NCBI GenBank assembly: GCA_002388905.1
Contig: DGNJ01000054.1
Span: forward strand, 448-13,412
Origin: Cellvibrionales bacterium UBA4495
Lineage (GTDB): Bacteria; Pseudomonadota; Gammaproteobacteria; Pseudomonadales; Porticoccaceae
DNA length: 12,965 bases
Reading direction: 5' to 3'
Every line of letters begins with the position of its first letter. Position 1 is the stretch's first letter. Under the pieces are notes generated by a model that saw only the letters and a program-made list of their open reading frames with translations, was not told the origin of the DNA and did no database searches. The translations under genes were made by a program, and so were the position numbers. Of the stretch, positions 7,865 to 12,965 are shown one piece after another.

Positions 7865-7880
7865 TGTGACTGCATTCGCA
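7865..7880. promoter_or_regulatory. Candidate CRP/Vfr-family binding site upstream of the c-di-GMP gene
   Basis: TGTGACTGCATTCGCA fits TGTGA-N6-TCACA with a single mismatch in the second half-site (TCGCA). It lies in the 120-bp gap between the DUF2333 stop and the TTG start of the c-di-GMP gene, 85 bp upstream of that start. Known CRP and Vfr sites have this spacing and core. Binding is inferred only; no strong promoter pair was found to fix its position relative to a transcription start. Confidence 0.45.
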
Positions 7881-7899
7881 CTTTTCAGGACTGCCGGCC

Positions 7900-8916
7900 T
7901 CAGCCTTCCGCGAGCAGGGTGCGCAAATCGATGATGGCGGCATTCGCACGACTGATGTACGAGGCCATGGCCAGGGAGTGGTTGGCGAGCAGACCAAAGC
8001 CGGTGCCGTTTAGAACCACCGGGCTGTATAACGGTGTCTGGGTCGCCTCCAGTTCCCGCACTATCTGCTGCAGGCTGACCTTGGCGTTTTTCTTTTCGAG
8101 AACCTCGGCGAAATCCTTCTCCATGGCCCGCAAAAAAAGAACCAGGGCCCAGGTAGTTCCCCTGGCCTCGTAAAAGACATCGTCAATCTCGTTCCAGGGG
8201 GTTTTGACAATGACCTCGTCGGGAGCGGAGGTGGCCTGGCCGGCGGCGCTCTCGCCGGCCAGGTCGGTATTGAGGCGGCGCTGCCCGACACTGGCACTGA
8301 GGCGCTGGGAGAGGCTGCCCAACCGGGATTCAACGGTGGACAGCCAGAAGCGGAGATTATCGGCGCGGGTATAGAACTGGGCGTTGTACTGGTCTTCGTC
8401 GATGAGACGGGACATGTAACTGTCCAAGTATTCCAGCCCCTCCCGGTATTCGGATTCCGAGGCGGGCAGCGCCCAGCTGTCGTTGTCAAAATTGAAGCGC
8501 GGGTCCGCCAGGGCCAGATCCCGATCCTCCGTGGACTGGGACTGGGACCGGGAAAACCGGTCGCGCATGGCCTTGGAAAGATCCCGCACCTGGATAAGAA
8601 CGCCGTATTCCCAGTGGGGCATATTGTCCAGCCAGAGACCCGGCGGCAGTATATCGTTGGTGAGAAAACCGCCGGGCTTGCTGAGGAGCACATCGACCGC
8701 GCCCATCAGGGCGGCCGTGGTCCTGACTCCCTTGACCGTCCGGCCGCCAGCGAATTCCTCCACCAGGGTATCCACCGCCGGCACGTCCGGCTCCCGGCTC
8801 CAGTACCACCCGAGCACAAGAAGCACCACCAGTACCAGAGCCAGCACCGCCGAAACCGGCTTTAACCAGCGCCGGCCATTGTTACCGTTATTCTGGATAT
8901 CCATCGCAGAGACCAT
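7900..8916 (-). CDS. DUF2333 family membrane-anchored protein of unknown function
   Basis: A 338-residue protein with a basic N-terminus, one transmembrane segment (about 20-38) and a large domain predicted to face the periplasm. Conserved DUF2333 stretches are recognisable: GWYWSREP just after the anchor, KPGGFLTNDILPPGLWLDNM, RSQSQSTEDRDLALADPRF, TPWNEIDDVFYEARG, and the C-terminal LLANHSLAMASYISRANAAI. The family is widespread in gammaproteobacteria and, to my knowledge, has no assigned biochemical role. No catalytic motif, cysteine pair or metal site is evident. The first ATG has AAGGAG 4 nt upstream; a second ATG four codons later is too far from it. It lies 33 nt after the copper chaperone stop on the same strand, so it is probably in that operon, but this does not prove a copper-related role. 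Family assignment is confident, function unknown. Confidence 0.85.
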   Translation of the reverse strand: MVSAMDIQNNGNNGRRWLKPVSAVLALVLVVLLVLGWYWSREPDVPAVDTLVEEFAGGRTVKGVRTTAALMGAVDVLLSKPGGFLTNDILPPGLWLDNMPHWEYGVLIQVRDLSKAMRDRFSRSQSQSTEDRDLALADPRFNFDNDSWALPASESEYREGLEYLDSYMSRLIDEDQYNAQFYTRADNLRFWLSTVESRLGSLSQRLSASVGQRRLNTDLAGESAAGQATSAPDEVIVKTPWNEIDDVFYEARGTTWALVLFLRAMEKDFAEVLEKKNAKVSLQQIVRELEATQTPLYSPVVLNGTGFGLLANHSLAMASYISRANAAIIDLRTLLAEG

Positions 8917-8949
8917 GCCACTCCTTCAGTTCCCTGAAACCTTTTCCCA

Positions 8950-9378
8950 CTATCTTTCCAGTACCACCACGGGCGCTTCAAGCTCAATGATGCCGCATTG
9001 GCCAAAATCCAGTCGCAGTGGAATGCTTTCGCCGCTCTTGAGGGCGGACACGCCGAACAACATCAGATGATAGCCCCCCGGTTGCAGGCGCAACTCGGCA
9101 CCGGGGGCAACCGACACCTCCGCCACCGGGCGCATGCGCATGACGCCCCCCTCGTGCCGGTGTTCGTGCACGGCGGCGCGCCCCGCAGCGGTGCTACTTA
9201 CATCGCCCAGAATACAGGTTTGCGTGCCCTGGTTGGTCGCCGTCAAAAAAGCCACAGTGACGGACTGGCCGGGAATGACCTCCCGCACACGGGCATCGCT
9301 GACGACCAGTTCGCCGGCCCGGGCAGCAACTGAAGCCGCAACCGAGAGCGACAACATCAAAAGCCAGATCATGCGCAT
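8950..9378 (-). CDS. PCu(A)C-family periplasmic copper chaperone
   Basis: A 142-residue secreted protein with a Sec signal peptide (about 1-21, ending VAARA). The mature domain is the PCu(A)C/DUF461 cupredoxin-like fold that holds Cu(I) through His and Met residues. The expected ligands are visible as His71 (with nearby His73 and His75), Met80/Met82, and the HLM pair His104/Met106 in the characteristic PGGYHLMLFG stretch. Proteins of this family deliver copper to the CuA site of cytochrome c oxidase, usually alongside Sco proteins. Two cysteines (55, 128) are unassigned. A GGAGG ribosome site (9389-9393) lies 10 nt before the ATG, and an extended -10 promoter lies just upstream. It begins 94 bp from the first ATG of the divergent dsbD frame and is followed by the DUF2333 gene in the same direction. 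No other copper gene is visible in the window. Confidence 0.9.
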   Translation of the reverse strand: MRMIWLLMLSLSVAASVAARAGELVVSDARVREVIPGQSVTVAFLTATNQGTQTCILGDVSSTAAGRAAVHEHRHEGGVMRMRPVAEVSVAPGAELRLQPGGYHLMLFGVSALKSGESIPLRLDFGQCGIIELEAPVVVLER

Positions 9379-9405
9379 TGCTTTGCAACCTCCAATACCG
9401 TCGTG

Positions 9406-9414
9406 ACTATAGCA
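9406..9414 (-). promoter_or_regulatory. Extended -10 promoter of the copper chaperone operon
   Basis: On the minus strand the sequence TGCTATAGT is an extended -10 element (TGn plus TATAGT, 5 of 6). No good -35 is seen 16-18 bp upstream, which extended -10 promoters can tolerate. Transcription would start near 9399, just before the GGAGG at 9389-9393. Confidence 0.5.
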
Positions 9415-9510
9415 CGGAACCTCTCCCGCTCCAGAGCCGACGGGCTACCACACGAGTGCCACGGGCCTTACAATGCCTGACCCGATCGCTCGATTAAACC
9501 TGCCGAAACC

Positions 9511-9523
9511 GGAGTCGACGTTG
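9511..9523 (+). promoter_or_regulatory. Ribosome binding site supporting a TTG start for dsbD
   Basis: GGAG (9511-9514) lies 6 nt before a TTG at 9521. The in-frame ATG at 9473 has no recognisable Shine-Dalgarno and would give a 20-residue, proline-containing lead before the hydrophobic signal core. Starting at TTG gives a compact signal peptide beginning MRQRLYSIAVLF. The choice is an inference. Confidence 0.5.
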
Positions 9524-11245
9524 CGCCAGCGCCTTTATTCCATTGCCGTACTGTTTCTCACACTGCTCTCCCTGGCGGCCCGCGGCGACGACCCCCTGTC
9601 CGGCGGCAATGCCCGGCCATCGTCGATCTTCGATGGCGGCAACAAATTTTTGCCGGTTACCGAGGCTTACCGGCTCGAGCCGGGCATCGAGGACGGCCGG
9701 TTGGTGCTGGACTGGACCATTGCACCCGGCTATTACCTCTACAAGCACCGTTTCGGAACGGCTGCGGAAACCGCGGACGGGAAGTTCACACCCCTGGAGC
9801 AGGGGTTTGAGCAGGGCCAAATGCGCTACGACGACTTCTACGAGCGGGAACTGGAGGTTTACTACGACCAGACCCGGGTCACTCCGAAATGGTCCCCGGA
9901 AAAAGGTCGCCACCGGTTGAAGGTCGAGTCCCAGGGCTGCGCCGACGCCGGCCTGTGCTACCCCCCTCGCACTCAGTACGTGGAGGTGGATTTCGACAGC
10001 AGCAAGGCCCGGGTGGTTGCCGGCACCCCCACCACACCGGCCACCGGACCAACTCCGGAAGGTGCAGCGGCGAAACTGCCGCTTATCCTCTCCTTTGCCG
10101 TGCTGGGCGGCCTGATCCTCAATCTTATGCCCTGTGTCTTCCCGGTCCTGTCAATCAAGGCCCTGAGTCTCGCCACCTCCCACACCGGGGCCCACGGGCG
10201 GCACCTGCACGGCCTGGCCTACACCGGCGGCGTTGTTCTCGCCTTCGCCGTCATCGCCCTTGCCATGATCGCCCTGCGCGCCGGCGGCGATGCCCTGGGC
10301 TGGGGATTCCAGTTGCAGTCTCCGCTTTTTGTCGCGGGACTGGTTTATCTGTTTTACCTCATGGGCCTGGGCCTGTCCGGGTTTTTCCTTTTCGGGGCCA
10401 ACTGGATGAGTCTGGGGCAGGCCGCCACCGAGGGCGGGGGCCTGCGGCATTCTTTCTTTACCGGCGTCCTCGCCACTGTCGTGGCAAGTCCCTGCACCGC
10501 GCCTTTTATGGGTACCGCCCTCGGCTTTGCCCTGACCCAGCCGGCGGCAGTGGCGCTGTTGATCTTTACCTGCCTGGGTCTGGGCATGGCCCTGCCCTTC
10601 CTGGTGATCACCTGGTGGCCCGGGGCGGGACGCTGGCTGCCGCGTCCCGGGCCCTGGATGAAGACCTTCAAGGAATTCCTGGCATTTCCGCTATTTCTGA
10701 CCTGTGCCTGGCTTCTCTGGGTCCTGGGCCGACAAGCCGGCAGCGATGCCGTTGCCGCCACAGTGACCGGCCTGATCCTGCTGGCCTTCGCACTCTGGTT
10801 GCAGCACCGGCAGCGACCGGTCACCACGGTGGCGGCGGGCCTGGTCGTTGCCACCGCGCTTGCCCTGCCCCTTTATGCCACGGTGAACAAGGAGAAAGCC
10901 AACGTGTGGGAACCTTATTCCTCGCAGCGTCTGGAGCAGCTCCTGGACGAAGACCGGCCGGTTTTTGTCAACCTGACCGCTGATTGGTGTCTGACCTGCC
11001 TGGCCAACGAGAAACTCGCGCTCAGTTCGGACAGCTTTCACCAGCTACTGTCAAAAGAGGGCATTGTCTACCTGAAGGGAGACTGGACGAACTACGATCC
11101 GGAAATCACAGCCCTGCTCAACGCCAACAATCGCAGCGGCGTTCCCCTCTATCTTTTTTACCCGCCCGGCTCGGACAAACCAAAAATACTACCCCAACTA
11201 CTTACCTCAAAAATTATCAAACGATCACTATCACAGCAAGATTAG
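9521..11245 (+). CDS. dsbD: Thiol:disulfide interchange protein DsbD
   Basis: DsbD carries electrons from cytoplasmic thioredoxin across the inner membrane to periplasmic DsbC, DsbG and cytochrome c maturation proteins. With the TTG start the protein has 574 residues and all three redox domains. A signal peptide (about 1-22) precedes the periplasmic alpha domain with SQGCADAGLCYPP (Cys140, Cys146). The membrane domain beta has about eight segments with the paired cysteines in NLMPCVFP (Cys205) and ASPCTAPF (Cys325). The C-terminal thioredoxin-like gamma domain has WCLTC (Cys490, Cys493). All six cysteines needed for the relay are present. The ATG at 9473 would add 16 residues. The gene precedes aroQ-accB-accC, a common gammaproteobacterial order, and is divergent from the copper chaperone gene. 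Roughly the last 25 codons are AT-rich with codons such as ATA, CTA and TCA rare elsewhere in the gene, though the protein still ends in a family-like GVPLYLFYPPG...LPQLL tail. Confidence 0.94.
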   Translation: MRQRLYSIAVLFLTLLSLAARGDDPLSGGNARPSSIFDGGNKFLPVTEAYRLEPGIEDGRLVLDWTIAPGYYLYKHRFGTAAETADGKFTPLEQGFEQGQMRYDDFYERELEVYYDQTRVTPKWSPEKGRHRLKVESQGCADAGLCYPPRTQYVEVDFDSSKARVVAGTPTTPATGPTPEGAAAKLPLILSFAVLGGLILNLMPCVFPVLSIKALSLATSHTGAHGRHLHGLAYTGGVVLAFAVIALAMIALRAGGDALGWGFQLQSPLFVAGLVYLFYLMGLGLSGFFLFGANWMSLGQAATEGGGLRHSFFTGVLATVVASPCTAPFMGTALGFALTQPAAVALLIFTCLGLGMALPFLVITWWPGAGRWLPRPGPWMKTFKEFLAFPLFLTCAWLLWVLGRQAGSDAVAATVTGLILLAFALWLQHRQRPVTTVAAGLVVATALALPLYATVNKEKANVWEPYSSQRLEQLLDEDRPVFVNLTADWCLTCLANEKLALSSDSFHQLLSKEGIVYLKGDWTNYDPEITALLNANNRSGVPLYLFYPPGSDKPKILPQLLTSKIIKRSLSQQD

Positions 11246-11281
11246 GGATTTTTAACGAATATAGTTGCGTAATTAGTGATC
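11223..11281. repeat. 8-bp inverted repeat spanning the dsbD stop codon
   Basis: GATCACTA (11223-11230) is perfectly complementary to TAGTGATC (11274-11281), with 43 nt between that include the dsbD TAG. The pairing can continue for two A-T pairs after one mismatch. No T tract follows directly, so terminator function is uncertain; a protein-binding site is equally possible. Confidence 0.35.
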
Positions 11282-11496
11282 TTTAACTGATCTTCTAAAA
11301 GTTAGCCTGAAAAAGACGGGAAAAGTCCGCCAACGTACGAAATGCGATGACGAAACCTGCTCGACAGAGGTCATTTTGCCGGAAATATTAGAAATATCGA
11401 AGGAACGTGTAGCTATCATCGCCAAAAACAGGTTTTGTTGGACAACACCCCGTTTTTTGGGCAGACTGGCACCAATTTCACCAAGGGCGTAACAGT
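11246..11496. other. AT-rich intergenic region upstream of aroQ-accB-accC
   Basis: This 251-bp gap, the longest in the window, holds no convincing gene on either strand. Its left part, together with the dsbD tail, is only about one third G+C by hand count. It contains an 11-bp-phased direct repeat of TGATCTT (11277-11283 and 11288-11294), a repeat of GAAATAT (11382-11388 and 11391-11397), a -10-like TATCAT (11414-11419) without a clear -35, and a possible RNA stem at 11422-11441 (CCAAAAA against TTTTGTTGG with a bulged G). It probably carries the promoter and leader for aroQ and the acc genes. An AAGGG ribosome site ends 9 nt before the aroQ ATG. Confidence 0.5.
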
Positions 11497-11937
11497 ATGG
11501 CGACAATCCTCGTACTCCACGGCCCCAACCTTAACCTTCTGGGTACCCGCGAGCCCGGCCTCTACGGTGCTGTCGACCTGGATACCATCAATCAGCGACT
11601 CACCGACATATGCATTGCCGAGGGCCACCATCTGCTGGTCCTGCAAAGCAATGCGGAATACGAGTTGATCGAGCGGCTGCACGATGCCCGCAGCGAGGGC
11701 GTCAATTTCGTGCTCTTCAATCCCGCCGCGTTCACCCACACCAGTGTCGCCCTGCGGGACGCCCTGCTGGCGGTTGCCATCCCCTTTATCGAGGTACACC
11801 TTTCCAATATCCACGCCCGGGAGAGCTTCCGTCACCATTCCTACTTTTCCGATATCGCCCGGGGCGTCATCTGCGGCCTGGGGCCGCAAGGCTACGAACT
11901 GGCACTGCGCGCCGCGCTGACACAACTCAAATCCTAA
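11497..11937 (+). CDS. aroQ: 3-dehydroquinate dehydratase, type II
   Basis: This 146-residue enzyme converts 3-dehydroquinate to 3-dehydroshikimate in the shikimate pathway to aromatic amino acids; type II enzymes form dodecamers in the cytoplasm. The family opening is clear: [20 protein letters not shown], containing Arg18 and the catalytic Tyr23. Further active-site residues are Asn75 and His81 in [10 protein letters not shown], His101 in [11 protein letters not shown], and Arg112 in SFRHHSYFS. Length is typical of the family. It starts at ATG with AAGGG 9 nt upstream and is followed after 27 nt by accB, so it is likely co-transcribed with the acetyl-CoA carboxylase genes. Nothing looks damaged. 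Confidence 0.97.
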   Translation: MATILVLHGPNLNLLGTREPGLYGAVDLDTINQRLTDICIAEGHHLLVLQSNAEYELIERLHDARSEGVNFVLFNPAAFTHTSVALRDALLAVAIPFIEVHLSNIHARESFRHHSYFSDIARGVICGLGPQGYELALRAALTQLKS

Positions 11938-11964
11938 TCCACGTCGACATTCAGGAACCCCATG

Positions 11965-12426
11965 ATGGATATTCGCAAAATCAAGAAACTCATCGAACTG
12001 CTCGAAGAATCGGACATCGGTGAACTGGAAATCAAGGAGGGGGAGGAATCCGTGCGCATCAGCCGCACCGGCTTTTCCGCCAACGCCACGCACTTCATGC
12101 AGCCACCGATGATGCCTCAGGCCACCCAGCCGGCACCCACCCATAGCGCCCCCGGCCCCGTGACGGAGCCGCCAGAGGCGGCAGAACCCGCCGGCCACGC
12201 GATCAAATCGCCCATGGTGGGCACCTTTTACCGGTCACCGTCGCCGGGAGCCCCAGCCTTTGTCGAGGTGGGCCAACAGGTCAAGGCGGGCGACGTGCTG
12301 TGCATTGTCGAAGCCATGAAAATGATGAACCAGATCGAGGCCGACAAGGGCGGCACCATCGGCGCTATCCTCGTGGAGGACGGCGAAGCCGTGGAGTTCG
12401 ACCAGCCCATGATCACCATCGTCTGA
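11965..12426 (+). CDS. accB: Biotin carboxyl carrier protein of acetyl-CoA carboxylase
   Basis: BCCP carries the carboxyl group on biotin between the carboxylase and carboxyltransferase subunits of acetyl-CoA carboxylase, which makes malonyl-CoA for fatty acid synthesis. The 153-residue protein begins [27 protein letters not shown] by two adjoining stretches, almost identical in pattern to E. coli AccB. A Pro/Ala/Thr-rich mobile linker (about 45-78) leads to the C-terminal biotinyl domain (about 79-153). Its biotinylation motif EAMKMMN is intact with the acceptor Lys119, and the protruding-thumb region [22 protein letters not shown] is present. Two adjacent ATG codons occur at 11962 and 11965; AGGA at 11953-11956 is 8 nt from the second, which also matches E. 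coli, so I chose it. accC follows after 16 nt. Confidence 0.97.
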   Translation: MDIRKIKKLIELLEESDIGELEIKEGEESVRISRTGFSANATHFMQPPMMPQATQPAPTHSAPGPVTEPPEAAEPAGHAIKSPMVGTFYRSPSPGAPAFVEVGQQVKAGDVLCIVEAMKMMNQIEADKGGTIGAILVEDGEAVEFDQPMITIV

Positions 12427-12442
12427 ACCAAGAGCTATCGAC

Positions 12443-12965
12443 ATGCTGGATAAAGTACTGATCGCAAACCGGGGCGAGATTGCCCTGCGTATACTGCGCG
12501 CCTGCAAAGAGCTGGATATACGCACCGTCGCAGTCCACTCAAAGGTGGACGCCGACCTCAAGCACGTGCGCCTCGCCGACGAGACCCTGTGCATCGGACC
12601 CAACCCTTCGGCCCAGAGCTACCTGAATATTCCCGCCATTATCAGTGCCATGGAGGTCACTGATGCCATGGCGGTACACCCTGGCTACGGCTTTCTCGCC
12701 GAAAACGCCGACTTTGCCGAACAGGTGGAGGAGAGCGGTTTTACCTTTATCGGGCCCACCGCCGAGGTCATCCGGCTGATGGGGGACAAGGTCTCCGCCA
12801 TCGAGGCCATGCGCCAGGCCGGGGTTCCCACGGTGCCCGGCTCCAACGGCCCCCTGACGGACGATGCCGAGCGCACCCGGGAAGTGGCCCGGCAAATCGG
12901 CTATCCCATCATCATCAAGGCCGCCGCCGGTGGTGGCGGCCGGGGCATGCGCGTGGTGCACAGCG
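12443..12965 (+). CDS. accC: Biotin carboxylase subunit of acetyl-CoA carboxylase, N-terminal part
   Basis: The right edge cuts this gene; 174 codons are present and the frame is open to the end. AccC carboxylates the biotin on BCCP using ATP and bicarbonate. The start [17 protein letters not shown] is the family signature of the biotin carboxylase N-terminal domain, followed by [15 protein letters not shown] and [15 protein letters not shown]. The ATP-grasp domain begins with Lys116 and the glycine-rich [14 protein letters not shown] containing Lys159, both at the same numbers as the ATP-binding lysines of E. coli AccC. The ATG is preceded by a modest AAGAG about 8 nt upstream. It is the third gene of the aroQ-accB-accC cluster. 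The catalytic C-terminal part lies beyond the window. Confidence 0.97.
   Translation, partial: MLDKVLIANRGEIALRILRACKELDIRTVAVHSKVDADLKHVRLADETLCIGPNPSAQSYLNIPAIISAMEVTDAMAVHPGYGFLAENADFAEQVEESGFTFIGPTAEVIRLMGDKVSAIEAMRQAGVPTVPGSNGPLTDDAERTREVARQIGYPIIIKAAAGGGGRGMRVVHS

Noticed and set aside
11273..11506. 77-codon minus-strand open frame in the gap before aroQ
   Set aside because: No recognisable motif and no clear ribosome site; the composition looks like translated non-coding AT-rich DNA.
11416..12198. 260-codon minus-strand open frame covering aroQ and part of accB
   Set aside because: It is antisense to two unmistakable conserved genes and shows no family resemblance.

Overview
The window reads as ordinary chromosomal DNA of a free-living, GC-rich gammaproteobacterium. 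Supporting signs are the dsbD-aroQ-accB-accC gene order, a DUF2333 protein closely resembling pseudomonad versions, and a class A PBP1b paired with a TPR lipoprotein. I cannot name the species. I saw no insertion sequence, phage gene, CRISPR array, tRNA or rRNA. Coding density is high and the longest gap between genes is about 250 bp.

Layout. Bases 1-1209 (+) hold the end of hemB and a closely linked RsmC/RlmG-type rRNA guanine methyltransferase. Converging on it, 1206-4036 (-) is a two-gene operon: mrcB (bifunctional peptidoglycan synthase PBP1b) followed with an ATGA overlap by a small TPR lipoprotein resembling the PBP1b activator LpoP. A 164-bp divergent promoter region (4037-4200) separates mrcB from a PfkB-family nucleoside kinase (4201-5226, +). 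Next, 5272-9378 (-) carries three genes read leftward: a PCu(A)C periplasmic copper chaperone, a membrane-anchored DUF2333 protein, and a three-PAS GGDEF/EAL c-di-GMP protein with its own upstream gap. That gap contains a CRP/Vfr-like palindrome. Divergent from the copper chaperone is dsbD (+). After a 251-bp AT-rich gap comes the aroQ-accB-accC cluster (+), cut by the right edge.

How the genes work together. mrcB plus the lipoprotein form a cell-wall synthesis unit. The copper chaperone and DsbD share a divergent intergenic region, and both act in the periplasm on metal or thiol chemistry relevant to cytochrome oxidase and cytochrome c maturation. aroQ feeds aromatic biosynthesis, and accB/accC encode the biotin carrier and biotin carboxylase subunits of acetyl-CoA carboxylase, the first step of fatty acid synthesis.

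I did not find a clearly new biological system. The most useful leads are the lipoprotein-PBP1b pair, the CRP/Vfr-like site before a c-di-GMP gene with a degenerate GGDEF motif, the unusual TTG start codons, and the AT-rich repeat-bearing junction between dsbD and aroQ.
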